DNA of 37,289 nt from an uncultured Bacteroidota bacterium (GCA_903927185.1 CAIYLW010000039.1:1-37289); one strand, 5' to 3'; numbered from the stretch's first letter, positions 16,697 through 26,025 are shown. Numbers and translations are program-made. The notes: a model not told the origin generated them from the letters alone.

Positions 16697-17794
16697 ATGA
16701 AATTTTTATCAGAATACCGCGATCCTGAATTGGTAAAAGAATATATTCAAGAACTTCATCGCATTACCACAAAAAATTGGACGCTAATGGAAATTTGTGG
16801 CGGTCAAACTCATAGCTTGGTGAAGAATGGCATATTGGATATGTTACCTGAAAAAATAACCATGGTGCATGGCCCCGGTTGTCCGGTTTGTGTAACTAGT
16901 GTTAGTGTAATTGACGAAGCAGTTTGGCTTGCAGAACAACCCAATCATATTTTATGTTCTTTTGGGGATATGCTTAGGGTACCTGGCAGCAAAAAAAGTT
17001 TACTGGAAGCAAAAGCCGCAGGTGCCGATGTTAGAATTCTTTATTCTCCATTAGAAGCTGTAGAATTAGCGAAACAAAACCCTAACAAAGAAGTAATCTT
17101 TTTTGCCGTAGGTTTCGAAACTACGGCACCAGCAAACGCACTTAGTGTAGTTCATGCTGCTCAGCAAAACTTACTTAATTACAGCATACTTGCCTCACAT
17201 GTTTTAGTGCCTCCTGCCATGGAAGCTATTTTGAGCGATGAAGCAAACGTAATTGATGCCTTTTTAGCTGCAGGCCATGTTTGTACAATTATGGGATTAG
17301 AGGAGTATTATCCTGTAGCAGAAAAATATAAAATTCCAATTGTGGTAACGGGCTTCGAGCCAGTAGATCTTTTACAGGGAATTTTAATGGCTGTAAATCA
17401 ACTCGAAAAAGAAGAATATAAAGTAGAAAATCAATATTCAAGAGCTGTTTTAAGAGAAGGAAATAAAATGGCCAAAGACACAATTCAAAAAGTGTTTTCT
17501 ATTAGTGATCGAGTTTGGAGAGGAATTGGATCTATTCCCCAAAGCGGATTTGAAGTAAATGAACGTTATAAATTATATAATGCAAGATTAAAATTTCATA
17601 TTGATATCCCATTTGCTGAAGAAAATAAAGAGTGCATCAGTGGTGATATCATGAAGGGCTTAAAGAAGCCAAAACAATGTCCAAATTTTGGATCCAAATG
17701 TAAACCTGAACACCCACTTGGAGCGCCCATGGTTAGTAGCGAAGGAGCATGTGCTGCCTATTATCATTATAGTTCGGATACCATTGCACAATAA
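16697..17794 (+). CDS. hypD: Hydrogenase maturation iron-sulfur protein HypD
   Basis: HypD is the [4Fe-4S] redox scaffold on which the iron receives CN and CO. Conserved motifs are CGGQTHSL (Cys34), HGPGCPVCVTS (Cys62, Cys65), CSFGDMLRVPGS, and FFAVGFETTAPA. C-terminal cluster cysteines are visible in KQCPNFGSKCKPEHPLGAP (Cys328, Cys335) and SEGACAAYY (Cys352). The length of 365 is normal. It lies between hypC and hypE with gaps of 2 and 8 bases, in the usual CDE order. Confidence 0.97.
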   Translation: MKFLSEYRDPELVKEYIQELHRITTKNWTLMEICGGQTHSLVKNGILDMLPEKITMVHGPGCPVCVTSVSVIDEAVWLAEQPNHILCSFGDMLRVPGSKKSLLEAKAAGADVRILYSPLEAVELAKQNPNKEVIFFAVGFETTAPANALSVVHAAQQNLLNYSILASHVLVPPAMEAILSDEANVIDAFLAAGHVCTIMGLEEYYPVAEKYKIPIVVTGFEPVDLLQGILMAVNQLEKEEYKVENQYSRAVLREGNKMAKDTIQKVFSISDRVWRGIGSIPQSGFEVNERYKLYNARLKFHIDIPFAEENKECISGDIMKGLKKPKQCPNFGSKCKPEHPLGAPMVSSEGACAAYYHYSSDTIAQ

Positions 17795-17802
17795 TATATT
17801 GC

Positions 17803-18879
17803 ATGATTAATAAATTGAACCCATTGACAAATCAAAATAGTTTTCAGTTATCATGCCCAATGCCAAAATTCGACTTTGATGTTATTACACTTGGTCATGG
17901 CAGCGGAGGCTTATTAACTCATCGATTATTACAGAGTGGGGTATTTGACATTTTAAAAAATGATCTACTCGATCAACAACATGATGGAGCAAGTTTTTCT
18001 CTTGAAGGGAAAACTGCATTCAGTACAGATAGCTATGTCATCTCTCCAATTTTTTTTCCTGGGGGTAATATTGGTGAACTTGCTATATATGGAACTGTAA
18101 ATGATCTTGCGATGTGTGGCGCAGAAGCAAAATACCTTTCTCTGGCCTTTATCATTGAAGAAGGAATGACTATGAAATCATTTTGGATCGTTTTAAATGG
18201 CATCAAAAGAGCTATTGATAAAGCAGGCGTTAAAATTGTTACTGGAGATACTAAAGTGGTAGAAAGAGGTAAAGGTGACCAAATATTTATAAATACCTCT
18301 GGTATTGGAATCATACATCCAAAAGCCAATATTCATCATAATCGAATTGAAGTTGGTGATCAAATTATTCTTTCTGGAAATATAGCGCAACATGGTATTG
18401 CCATTATGAGTAAAAGAGAAGGTTTAGAATTTGAAACGGATATTGTAAGTGATTCAATTAATCTGAATCATACCATTATCGCTTTAATAGACGAATTAGG
18501 GGAAGATATTAAGTTTTTGCGCGACCCAACAAGGGGTGGACTAGCTTCCGTTTTAAATGAATTAGCAGAAATCAGAAAATTAGGATTTATGATTGATCAA
18601 AATAGTATTCCTATTGATGAACAAGTTGAAGGCGCTTGTGAAATGCTTGGACTAGATCCTTTATACGTTGCCAATGAAGGACTATTTGTAGCCATTGTAA
18701 AAAAAGGGGGTGCTCAAAAAGCATTGTCACTTTTACAAAAAGATGAAAATGGAATAAATGCTAGAATCATAGGGGAAGTAACAGATTCTCATGCAGGTAA
18801 AGTAATGATGAAAAGTAGAATTGGCGGACACAGGGTTGTTGGTTATTTAACTGGAGAACAATTACCAAGAATTTGCTAA
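17803..18879 (+). CDS. hypE: Hydrogenase maturation protein HypE (cyanide donor)
   Basis: HypE dehydrates the carbamoyl group received from HypF to a thiocyanate on its C-terminal cysteine and donates CN to iron. The family's obligatory C-terminal sequence PRIC is present, ending in Cys358. The glycine-rich ITLGHGSGGLLTHRLL segment lies near residue 30. AFSTDSYVISPIFFPGG and KFLRDPTRGGLASVLNE are PurM/AIR-synthase-fold ATP-binding motifs. I used the ATG at 17803, 8 bases after hypD, because Bacteroidota homologues commonly carry this N-terminal segment (SFQLSCPMP); an internal ATG at 17860 is possible. It is the last gene of the hyp operon. Confidence 0.96.
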   Translation: MINKLNPLTNQNSFQLSCPMPKFDFDVITLGHGSGGLLTHRLLQSGVFDILKNDLLDQQHDGASFSLEGKTAFSTDSYVISPIFFPGGNIGELAIYGTVNDLAMCGAEAKYLSLAFIIEEGMTMKSFWIVLNGIKRAIDKAGVKIVTGDTKVVERGKGDQIFINTSGIGIIHPKANIHHNRIEVGDQIILSGNIAQHGIAIMSKREGLEFETDIVSDSINLNHTIIALIDELGEDIKFLRDPTRGGLASVLNELAEIRKLGFMIDQNSIPIDEQVEGACEMLGLDPLYVANEGLFVAIVKKGGAQKALSLLQKDENGINARIIGEVTDSHAGKVMMKSRIGGHRVVGYLTGEQLPRIC

Positions 18880-18918
18880 AATATCCTTCTAACAAATAGA
18901 ATTTTATACTTCTAAACC

Positions 18919-18943
18919 ATTCAATGCTATCATTTGATTGAAT
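18919..18943. promoter_or_regulatory. Inverted repeat upstream of aldehyde dehydrogenase
   Basis: ATTCAAT at 18919-18925 pairs with ATTGAAT at 18937-18943 around an 11-base spacer. No T-run follows, so it is not a typical terminator for hypE. It lies 60 bases before the aldehyde dehydrogenase start, where an activator such as the AraC-family protein encoded at 20942 could bind. The arms are short and A/T-rich, so support is weak. Confidence 0.25.
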
Positions 18944-19002
18944 AGTGCTATTACAGAAATTATTTATTTATTACTGTTGTATCACCATTTAAAACAAACG
19001 AT

Positions 19003-20502
19003 ATGCCGCAGCCAAAACCTAATTTTAAGCCTCATTACGATAATTTTATCGGTGGGCTATTTGTACCCCCTGTTAATGGAGTGTATTTCGAAAATTCAAG
19101 TCCAATTGATGGTAAAGTCTTTACCAAAGCAGCAAGATCAGGCAAAGAAGATATTGAGTTAGCACTTGATGCTGCTCATATTGCTTTTAAAACCTGGAGT
19201 AAAACATCTGCTGCTCATAGAGCATCTATCCTCAATAAAATTGCAGATTGCATGGAAGCAAATTTGCAATACCTCGCAACAGTAGAAACTATTGATAACG
19301 GTAAACCAATACGTGAATCAGTAAATGTTGACTTACCACTTTGTATTGACCATTTCCGCTATTTTGCTGGAGTAATTCGCGCTGAAGAAGGAACTATTTC
19401 AGAACACGATGAGACAACGGTAAGCATTGTAATACATGAACCTCTTGGTGTAGTTGGTCAGATTATACCTTGGAATTTTCCAATGTTAATGGCAGTTTGG
19501 AAGATAGCACCAGCATTAGCAGCTGGATGTTGTGTGGTAGTTAAACCTGCAGAACAAACACCTACTTCTATCATGTGTTTAATGGAATTGCTTAAAGATA
19601 TTGTTCCTGCTGGAGTTATTAATATCGTAACCGGATTTGGACCTGAAGCAGGAAAGCCTTTGGCTCAATCTCCTCGTATTTCTAAAGTATCTTTTACTGG
19701 AGAAACCACTACAGGAAGATTAATTATGCAATACGCCTCTGAAAATTTAATTCCAGTAACCATGGAATTGGGTGGAAAATCTCCCAACATATTTTTCCCT
19801 TCTGTAGCAGATCATGATGATGATTTCTTCGATAAGGCGATTGAGGGTGCTGTATTATTTGCAGTGAATCAAGGGGAAGTTTGTACTTGCCCATCACGTA
19901 TTTTGGTTCATGAGAGCATCTATGATAAATTCATGAGCAGAGTAATTGAAAGAACTAAAGCAATTAAAGTTGGAAATCCTTTAGATTCTGATACCATGAT
20001 GGGTGCACAAGCTTCCAATGATCAGTATGAAAAAATCCAATCTTATTTAAAGTTAGCAAAAGAAGAAGGAGCAGAATTGCTTTGTGGCGGCGAAGTCAAT
20101 AAATTAGAAGGAGACCTAGCTGGTGGATATTATATTCAACCAACTCTTTTCAAGGGGCATAATAAAATGCGCATTTTTCAGGAAGAAATATTTGGACCTG
20201 TTGTTTGTGTTACTACATTCAAAACAACCGAAGAAGCAATTGCCATTGCAAACGATACTTTGTATGGTTTAGGCGCGGGAGTATGGACAAGAGATGCACA
20301 TGAATTATATCAAGTACCTAGAGCTATTCAAGCTGGTCGTGTTTGGGTGAACTGTTATCATGCTTATCCAGCCCATGCTCCATTTGGAGGTTACAAAAAA
20401 TCTGGATTTGGAAGAGAAAACCATAAGATGATGTTGGGTTATTATCGCCAAACCAAAAACATGTTAATTTCTTATAGTAAGAATAAGCTGGGCTTTTTTT
20501 AG
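19003..20502 (+). CDS. NAD-dependent aldehyde dehydrogenase (AldB/AcoD/ExaC type)
   Basis: This enzyme oxidises short aldehydes such as acetaldehyde to acids. The catalytic cysteine is Cys294 in [11 protein letters not shown], a motif characteristic of the AldB/AcoD/ExaC branch; the general base is Glu255 in MELGGKSPN. The interval of 39 between them reflects the short insertion typical of this branch ([10 protein letters not shown]). [13 protein letters not shown] and FTGETTTGR are the NAD-binding motifs, and QEEIFGPV lies near residue 393. The length of 499 is typical. A DUF779 gene follows and an AraC regulator lies beyond it. This is the usual context of inducible alcohol/aldehyde metabolism, and no alcohol dehydrogenase is adjacent. 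Confidence 0.94.
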   Translation: MPQPKPNFKPHYDNFIGGLFVPPVNGVYFENSSPIDGKVFTKAARSGKEDIELALDAAHIAFKTWSKTSAAHRASILNKIADCMEANLQYLATVETIDNGKPIRESVNVDLPLCIDHFRYFAGVIRAEEGTISEHDETTVSIVIHEPLGVVGQIIPWNFPMLMAVWKIAPALAAGCCVVVKPAEQTPTSIMCLMELLKDIVPAGVINIVTGFGPEAGKPLAQSPRISKVSFTGETTTGRLIMQYASENLIPVTMELGGKSPNIFFPSVADHDDDFFDKAIEGAVLFAVNQGEVCTCPSRILVHESIYDKFMSRVIERTKAIKVGNPLDSDTMMGAQASNDQYEKIQSYLKLAKEEGAELLCGGEVNKLEGDLAGGYYIQPTLFKGHNKMRIFQEEIFGPVVCVTTFKTTEEAIAIANDTLYGLGAGVWTRDAHELYQVPRAIQAGRVWVNCYHAYPAHAPFGGYKKSGFGRENHKMMLGYYRQTKNMLISYSKNKLGFF

Positions 20503-20526
20503 CGGCAATAGATAGTAGTCGAAAAT

Positions 20527-20558
20527 AAATACCGGTGGGATTTCCTATCGGTATTTTT
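20527..20558 (+). terminator. Hairpin terminator/attenuator between ALDH and DUF779 genes
   Basis: AAATACCG (20527-20534) pairs perfectly with CGGTATTT (20549-20556), and the stem runs into a T-rich tail ending at 20558. It starts 25 bases after the aldehyde dehydrogenase stop and ends 12 bases before the DUF779 ATG at 20571. It could end the ALDH message or only reduce read-through into the DUF779 gene. Confidence 0.6.
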
Positions 20559-20570
20559 ATAACTTTAATT

Positions 20571-20945
20571 ATGATTGCAAGAGTAACAATAAGCGAAGAA
20601 GCAAAAAAAGTAGTGCAGGAACTAAAATTTAAATTTGGAGAATTATTGTTTCACCAAAGCGGAGGTTGTTGCGATGGATCACAACCAATGTGTTTTGAAA
20701 AAGGAGACTTCATTATAGGCAATAGTGATATTTGTTTAGGTGAGATTGAAGGATGTGAATTCTGGATGAACAAAGATCAATTTGAATATTGGAAATATAC
20801 ACAATTACATATTCATATCACAGAGGGAAGAGGTTCTAGTTTTTCTTTAGAAATACCCATGGGGTTACGTTTCCTAACACAATCGAAATTATTTACTGAA
20901 GAAGAATTAATTAATTTAGCTCCCTTAAAACAAATGGAAAACTAA
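20571..20945 (+). CDS. DUF779 family protein, aldehyde dehydrogenase partner
   Basis: This 124-residue protein of the DUF779 family has the diagnostic segment FHQSGGCCDGSQPMCFEKGD and then LGEIEGCEFWM, FEYWKYTQLHI and GRGSSFSLE. The conserved Cys-rich motif suggests metal or redox binding, but the function is not established. DUF779 genes are known to sit beside AcoD/ExaC-type aldehyde dehydrogenases, as here. The ATG at 20571 (MIARVTISEEA) is preferred over a GTG at 20535, because the upstream segment codes through the hairpin at 20527-20558. Its stop codon overlaps the stop of the convergent AraC gene by 4 bases. Confidence 0.88.
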   Translation: MIARVTISEEAKKVVQELKFKFGELLFHQSGGCCDGSQPMCFEKGDFIIGNSDICLGEIEGCEFWMNKDQFEYWKYTQLHIHITEGRGSSFSLEIPMGLRFLTQSKLFTEEELINLAPLKQMEN

Positions 20946-21868
20946 TTATTTAAATTCAGTTGTTGATATTGTTTAGGCGTAATTCCTTCGTGCTGTTTGA
21001 AAGCTCTTATAAAATAGTTGCAATCATCAAACCCTACTTCATAAGAAACATTTTTTATAAAAATATGTTTATCCTTTAATAATCGTTTTGCTAATTTTAT
21101 TCTTTCTAAAACAATAAACTCAATCGGACTAATTCCCAATTCTGTCTTAAACATTCTATATAAAGAAGCAGAACTTACGCTTGCCATTTTAGCAATATCA
21201 GGTAAGAATAATTTTACATTAATATTCTGACGAATGTGGTTGATGATAAAAGACAAATGGGGATGTGTTTTATTTAAATCGCCTTCACGTACATCTTTTA
21301 AATTTTGGCATTGTGCTATATGTATTAGCAATTCCTGTAAGGTTAAATCGGCTAACACATCTTTAGTAATTGAGGTACTTTGACAAATATTAATCAGTTT
21401 ATGAACCGTAAATGCCAATTCTGCATTATTGTAAAAAAAGAAATTTCTTTCATCCAATTTCCAATAATCGTTCCTCCCCTCTTTTGGGTACTTTTCATTT
21501 AGAAGTTGTAAAGTATCAAGGATTTTCTTATTATCTATGGCAAGTGCCAAACATTGCGTTGGGTTTTCCATGGCAGCTTCAGGAAAATCGATTTTCATTT
21601 CCACATTAGCAGGAACAATTACAGATTCTCCAGGAACATATTCAAATCCAGGTTGATCATATAAGCGCATTATTTTTTTTCCTCTTAACATACTAGTCAC
21701 TACTAAATCATTAAATCGTAATGAAACTAATTCAGACTGTTTATAGGTTTCAAAGAGATTAAGTTCACAGTTTTCTAAATTGTAAATAGTTCTATTCTCG
21801 ACTAATGTTTTTAAGGAAAACTCTTTCGATAATGCAGGCGTAATTGGCAATATTTTATTAGGCAACAT
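20942..21868 (-). CDS. AraC-family transcriptional regulator
   Basis: The C-terminal 100 residues form two helix-turn-helix motifs typical of AraC/XylS activators: LPDIAKMASVSSASLYRMFKTELGISP for the first (split here only for description), and a second around VGFDDCNYFIRAFKQHEGITP with KQYQQ at the end. The N-terminal 180 residues resemble the AraC_N sensor type (VTSMLRGKKIMRL, YVPGESVIVPANVE). I used the ATG at 21868; seven codons upstream the frame opens with TTG. The gene converges on the aldehyde dehydrogenase/DUF779 pair. Homologous regulators commonly control such dehydrogenases, so it is the likely activator, with an aldehyde or alcohol signal. The ligand is an inference. Confidence 0.88.
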   Translation of the reverse strand: MLPNKILPITPALSKEFSLKTLVENRTIYNLENCELNLFETYKQSELVSLRFNDLVVTSMLRGKKIMRLYDQPGFEYVPGESVIVPANVEMKIDFPEAAMENPTQCLALAIDNKKILDTLQLLNEKYPKEGRNDYWKLDERNFFFYNNAELAFTVHKLINICQSTSITKDVLADLTLQELLIHIAQCQNLKDVREGDLNKTHPHLSFIINHIRQNINVKLFLPDIAKMASVSSASLYRMFKTELGISPIEFIVLERIKLAKRLLKDKHIFIKNVSYEVGFDDCNYFIRAFKQHEGITPKQYQQLNLNN

Positions 21869-21935
21869 CTTGCTAAAAAAAATTTGCAAGGTTTACAATC
21901 TTGTTTTACCACTTAAAGTTATTCTTTTGAAAATA

Positions 21936-21965
21936 CAAATCCAATTAAATACTTCTGTATTCAAA
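21936..21965 (-). promoter_or_regulatory. Candidate promoter of the AraC-family gene
   Basis: On the minus strand TTTG (21962-21965) is followed after 18 bases by TGGATTTG (21936-21943). This is one mismatch from the Bacteroidota -33 TTTG / -7 TAnnTTTG pattern at near-normal spacing. The leader would be about 60 bases. A short palindrome CTTGC/GCAAG (21869-21873 and 21886-21890) lies directly before the start codon. Confidence 0.35.
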
Positions 21966-22002
21966 TACATTAACTAAATCAAATAAACATCTTTTTTAAA
22001 AT

Positions 22003-22983
22003 TTATTCCCCTGGGGTATATTTCACTACTCGATTATTGACAGGTTTGAAAGTTTTGATATATGTAAACAAAGCCTTTAAATCTTGTTCTTTCATATTTC
22101 GGTACATCATCCAAGGCATTACTGTATTAATCGTATTCTTTTTGATAGTGGGATTCAAATAACTACTATCGTTATAATGTTTGAATTTTTGTAGAAAGTC
22201 CGACTCCGTAAGTTTACCAATTCCAGTTTCAACGTCTGGAGTAATATTTGCTGATCTTACAATTCCACCAGATTTAATAGCAAACTCAAATCCTCCAGCT
22301 AAATCCATTCCAGCTACGGGTGCACCTTTTTCTTTTTTTGTATGACATTCATTACATGCAGCTGCAGTAAATATGTATTTGCCATAAGCCAATACATTAC
22401 TTGTATCAGGCATCTTAGAGTAAGTTGCTTTTTTAGGAATCGTATTAAGTATGAAATTCATTGGAAAGTCAGGAACTGATGCAGGAACAAGATGTTCAAT
22501 TGGTTTTAATGAGCGGATATAGGCAATTATCGAATAAAGATCTTCTCGATCTAATTTACCATAATTAGGATGTGGCATAACAGGGAAAAGCGCTAGACCA
22601 TTTTTATCAACCCCCGACGCAATAGCCCGTAGCATTTCACCATCAGTCCAATTATATAATGATGCGGGTGTAATATTTCTCGCGTGAAAACTACCAGGAA
22701 ATCCGAATTTTTGATCAAAAACTTCACCTCCTTTTCCTTCAGTTCCTTCTATAATTGGACCAGAGAATTGATTCCAATCGCGGGTAGAATGGCAGTCGAT
22801 ACATACTGTTACACAATTTGCGAGATATTTACCTCTAGCAATACGTTCTGGGGTTCGTTCAATGCTTATCAGTTCGGGTTTCCCAACATTAGGTAATGCT
22901 ATTTTAATAAAAGCTAGTAATCCAATAATAGCAACCACTATTAAAGCCAAAGCAAATACTAAAACTTTGATTACTTTTTTCAT
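22003..22983 (-). CDS. Membrane-anchored diheme cytochrome c
   Basis: Two heme c sites are visible: CIDCH (Cys61, Cys64, His65) and CNECH (Cys210, Cys213, His214), each within its own cytochrome c domain. An uncleaved signal/anchor helix occupies residues 5-30 (VLVFALALIVVAIIGLLAF). Between the domains, DGEMLRAIASGVDKNG and LYSIIAYIRSLKP are typical c-type helices; possible Met ligands are in FPVMPHP and TVMPWMMY. The length is 326. It should face the periplasm as an electron carrier of unknown partner; homologues pair with periplasmic dehydrogenases. It is separated from fabV by a strong terminator and so is transcribed on its own. Confidence 0.9.
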   Translation of the reverse strand: MKKVIKVLVFALALIVVAIIGLLAFIKIALPNVGKPELISIERTPERIARGKYLANCVTVCIDCHSTRDWNQFSGPIIEGTEGKGGEVFDQKFGFPGSFHARNITPASLYNWTDGEMLRAIASGVDKNGLALFPVMPHPNYGKLDREDLYSIIAYIRSLKPIEHLVPASVPDFPMNFILNTIPKKATYSKMPDTSNVLAYGKYIFTAAACNECHTKKEKGAPVAGMDLAGGFEFAIKSGGIVRSANITPDVETGIGKLTESDFLQKFKHYNDSSYLNPTIKKNTINTVMPWMMYRNMKEQDLKALFTYIKTFKPVNNRVVKYTPGE

Positions 22984-23077
22984 TACAATTTTATTAGTTT
23001 TTTGAATATAGATTAATTCGTCAACTAATTACAATAATTAGGCTTATAAAAATATTAAACCATCCTAATATGCATAA

Positions 23078-23121
23078 AAAACCTGCAAACCTCTTACCTG
23101 AGTAAGCTATTTGCAGGTTTT
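23078..23121 (-). terminator. Strong hairpin terminator downstream of fabV
   Basis: AAAACCTGCAAA (23078-23089) pairs perfectly with TTTGCAGGTTTT (23110-23121), a 12-bp stem. The loop itself holds a second stem, CTTAC/GTAAG (23093-23097, 23102-23106). It lies 17 bases past the fabV stop and about 95 bases before the cytochrome c start. Both strands end in T-runs, but the direction of flanking genes makes the minus strand the relevant one. Confidence 0.88.
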
Positions 23122-23138
23122 ACTATATGATGGATCTG

Positions 23139-24332
23139 TTATTCCTCTAATCCGTTTATAGATAAGTTTTCATTTGTATCTAAACTATAATCAATTCCAT
23201 CTAGGCCAAACCCAAACAAACTTAAAAACTCAGATTTATATCCCTGTAAATCCCCAATCAAAGGAAGTGTTTCTGTACTAGCTTCTGGCCATAGTTCAGC
23301 CACTTGACTTTGAACTGAATCTAACATTTCCCAATCGTCAATTCTTATTCTTCCTTTCTCGTCTACTGGAATTAAATTGGAATTATATAACCGATCTTTG
23401 AAAAGACGTTGAATTTGTTCTATACAACCTTCATGATTCCCCTCTTTTTTCATCACTTTATAAAGCAATGAAATGTATAAAGGAATAACAGGTATTGCTG
23501 AACTAGCTTGAGTTACTAAAGCCTTATTTACAGAAACAAAAGCATTTCCTCCAGTAGCCCTCAACTTATCTGCAATTTTAAATGCAGTAGCTTCTAAATG
23601 ATCTTTAGCACGACCAATAGTTCCTTTTCTATATACCGCTTCTGTCAAAGATGGCCCAATATAGGAATAAGCTAATGTTAATGCATTAGGAGCTAATACA
23701 TCAGCCTCTTTCATCGCATCAATCCACATTTCCCAATCTTCGCCACCCATTACAGCTACTGTGTTTGAGATATCTTCTTCACTACAAGGTTCAATAGAAA
23801 TAGTTGATACAATTCCTGTATGAAAATCAACCGTTTTATTAGTATAAGTTACCCCAATTGGTTTTAAAACTGATCTATGCAAAACTCCCGTAACAGGATG
23901 CATTCTCACAGGTGATGCCAAACTATAAATTATCAAATCAATTTTACCGAGGTCTTTTTTAATAAGATCGATTGTTTTCTTTTTGATTTCTTTAGAAAAA
24001 GCATCCCCATTAATACTTTTTGCATATAAACCTGCTGCTTCAGCATGCTTTTGAAATGCAGCGCTATTATACCAACCCGGAGTAGCAGTTTTACCCTCAG
24101 CAGGTGGTTTTTCAAAAAAAACCCCAATTGTTGCTGCACTAGATCCAAAAGCCGCCGTGATTCTGGAAGCTAACCCAAACCCTGTAGAGGCACCAATGAC
24201 TAATACATTTTTTGGCCCCTCAATAGGTCCTTTCGATTTTACATACTTTATTTGGTTGACTACATTTTTCTCACAGCCTTCTGGGTGAGCGGTCAAACAA
24301 ATAAATCCACGCATTCGGGGCTCTATAACCAT
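23139..24332 (-). CDS. fabV: Trans-2-enoyl-CoA/ACP reductase FabV
   Basis: FabV performs the NADH-dependent reduction of trans-2-enoyl-ACP or -CoA, the last step of fatty acid elongation. The N-terminus MRGFICLTAHPEGCEKNV is diagnostic for the family. The Rossmann motif is VIGASTGFGLASR near residue 46. The catalytic pair follows Y-x8-K in VYRKGTIGRAK, preceded by SYIGPSLTEA. The length of 397 matches FabV rather than the ~260-residue FabI. FabV enzymes are often insensitive to triclosan. It lies downstream of the SulP gene but carries its own -7-like element (24422-24429). Confidence 0.95.
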   Translation of the reverse strand: MVIEPRMRGFICLTAHPEGCEKNVVNQIKYVKSKGPIEGPKNVLVIGASTGFGLASRITAAFGSSAATIGVFFEKPPAEGKTATPGWYNSAAFQKHAEAAGLYAKSINGDAFSKEIKKKTIDLIKKDLGKIDLIIYSLASPVRMHPVTGVLHRSVLKPIGVTYTNKTVDFHTGIVSTISIEPCSEEDISNTVAVMGGEDWEMWIDAMKEADVLAPNALTLAYSYIGPSLTEAVYRKGTIGRAKDHLEATAFKIADKLRATGGNAFVSVNKALVTQASSAIPVIPLYISLLYKVMKKEGNHEGCIEQIQRLFKDRLYNSNLIPVDEKGRIRIDDWEMLDSVQSQVAELWPEASTETLPLIGDLQGYKSEFLSLFGFGLDGIDYSLDTNENLSINGLEE

Positions 24333-24421
24333 AAGATTCTTATTCGTCTATACTTTTAAAAAAGGCATATTGATTCTGTGTTTAGCTGGTCAATTGCCTG
24401 TTATTTTTTTAATTACCGGAG

Positions 24422-24429
24422 CAAAAGTA
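24422..24429 (-). promoter_or_regulatory. Candidate -7 promoter element for fabV
   Basis: On the minus strand these bases read TACTTTTG, a perfect TAnnTTTG -7 match, in the 104-base gap between the SulP gene and fabV. The leader would be about 85 bases. No clear TTTG/TTG -33 box lies at the right distance. Confidence 0.4.
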
Positions 24430-24436
24430 GCAGAAA

Positions 24437-25987
24437 TTAGTGAACTGCGGTAACATTCACTTTCTGAATTCCAGCCAAGTTTAACTCGATATGCCGATCA
24501 TGAGCTTTATTAGCATATTCGCTGATTATCTCTAGGATATCATAGTCTATAAAATTCGAATCTGACCCATCAATTGTAAGACAACTATATTCTGGAATCT
24601 GATCAAGTGTTTTTCTAAGCTTCACTTTATTCAAGAAAGTTACATTACTGTTCAATTTGAGAATAATAAATTCAGTTTCGTGTTTTTTAGTTCTTGTTAT
24701 GACATACTCAGTTTTAAAGTTATTCTGAATAATATAATATATCGAAATTAATAATCCGATACTTACCCCAACTAACAAATCGGTCAATAAAATAACTATA
24801 ATAGTAAATACAAATGGGATAAACTGTTTTCTACCAAGGCTCCACATATTTTTGTAAAGTTTTGGTTTTGTAAGATTATAACCAGTCACCAAAAGAATGG
24901 CAGCCAGTGATGCATAAGGTATTTTGTTTAATAAAAAAGGAACAAATAAAACAGCCAACAACAAAAACAAACCATGTGTAAATGCGGATAATTTTGTTCT
25001 TCCTCCAGCATCCACATTTGCAGCTCCTCGAACTACTACTGCTGTGATTGGTATAGCACCAAGCAATCCACAAAGCATATTCCCAATTCCTTGTGCTATC
25101 AATTCTTTATTAACTGGGGTAATTCGATTTCTTATATCCAATTTATCAATGGCTTCAGAACACAATAATGTTTCTAAAGTTGCTAATAGGCCTATAATGG
25201 CACCATCTTTCCAAATCTGAATATTAGAAAATAATTTCGAAAAAATCGGAAAGGAAATACTATTAAAAATATTATTGGGGATATTAACTAATTGGGTTTG
25301 CTTTAATGACAATCCCTTATCTAAAAATGAAAACAAAAGGTTTAGAAGAATCCCCATAACAACTACCAAAAGAGGTGCTGGAATGACTTTTAATTTCAGA
25401 GCATATTTCTGCTGCATTAAAATCATGAGAACTAATGAAATAAAAGTGATGATGATAACACTTTTGGTTATATGCTCACTAAATGATGAAAGGTTACCTA
25501 AAATATTTTCTTGAGAAAACAATTTAAGGAATCCACTTGTCCAGAAGTCTGGCTGGTCATACCCTAATGCCAGTGGAATCTGCTTAGAAATTAAAATGAT
25601 TCCTATTGCCGCAAGCATCCCTTTTATTACAGAAGAAGGAAAATAATTTGCAATAATCCCTAGTTTCAAAATGCCTAAAACAATTTGAAATAACCCTGCA
25701 ACCATTACCGCTAATAAAAAGATCCTAAAATCTCCTAATGAAACAATAGAAGCAGCTACAATTGTAGTTAAACCTGCAGCAGGGCCAGATACACCCAATT
25801 GAGATCCACTTATTAATGAAACTACAAGACCACCGATTATTCCAGATAAAAGACCAGAATATAGAGGCGCACCTGATGCAAGGGCAATTCCTAAACATAA
25901 CGGCAGCGCTACAAGAAACACCGACAAGCCTGCAGGTAAATCGTGCTTCATCCAAATTAATCGATAGTATTTAATTCTACGCCTCAT
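24437..25987 (-). CDS. SulP-family anion transporter with STAS domain
   Basis: This inner-membrane anion transporter has about 11-12 hydrophobic helices and a C-terminal STAS domain (last ~100 residues, with LTIDGSDSNFIDYDILEII as the phosphoswitch-like region). The start DLPAGLSVFLVALPLCLGIA near residue 13 and GLLSGIIGGL are conserved in SulP proteins of Bacteroidota. Substrates in the family include sulfate and bicarbonate; this branch cannot be resolved here, and no carbonic anhydrase or sulfate-assimilation gene is adjacent. The ATG at 25987 is chosen over a TTG at 26032, which would lie inside a palindrome. A second ATG at 25951 is also possible. Confidence 0.9.
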   Translation of the reverse strand: MRRRIKYYRLIWMKHDLPAGLSVFLVALPLCLGIALASGAPLYSGLLSGIIGGLVVSLISGSQLGVSGPAAGLTTIVAASIVSLGDFRIFLLAVMVAGLFQIVLGILKLGIIANYFPSSVIKGMLAAIGIILISKQIPLALGYDQPDFWTSGFLKLFSQENILGNLSSFSEHITKSVIIITFISLVLMILMQQKYALKLKVIPAPLLVVVMGILLNLLFSFLDKGLSLKQTQLVNIPNNIFNSISFPIFSKLFSNIQIWKDGAIIGLLATLETLLCSEAIDKLDIRNRITPVNKELIAQGIGNMLCGLLGAIPITAVVVRGAANVDAGGRTKLSAFTHGLFLLLAVLFVPFLLNKIPYASLAAILLVTGYNLTKPKLYKNMWSLGRKQFIPFVFTIIVILLTDLLVGVSIGLLISIYYIIQNNFKTEYVITRTKKHETEFIILKLNSNVTFLNKVKLRKTLDQIPEYSCLTIDGSDSNFIDYDILEIISEYANKAHDRHIELNLAGIQKVNVTAVH

Positions 25988-26025
25988 TAGTATACTAAAT
26001 GTAAGGCATTCAAATGGTGAGGAGT

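Noticed and set aside
18938..19162. 74-codon + strand open frame overlapping the aldehyde dehydrogenase start
   Set aside because: It runs into the ALDH gene in another frame, and its low-complexity hydrophobic start reflects AT-rich intergenic DNA.
20535..20570. GTG start extending the DUF779 protein by 12 residues
   Set aside because: The extension is encoded by the hairpin terminator, and family members begin close to the ATG at 20571.
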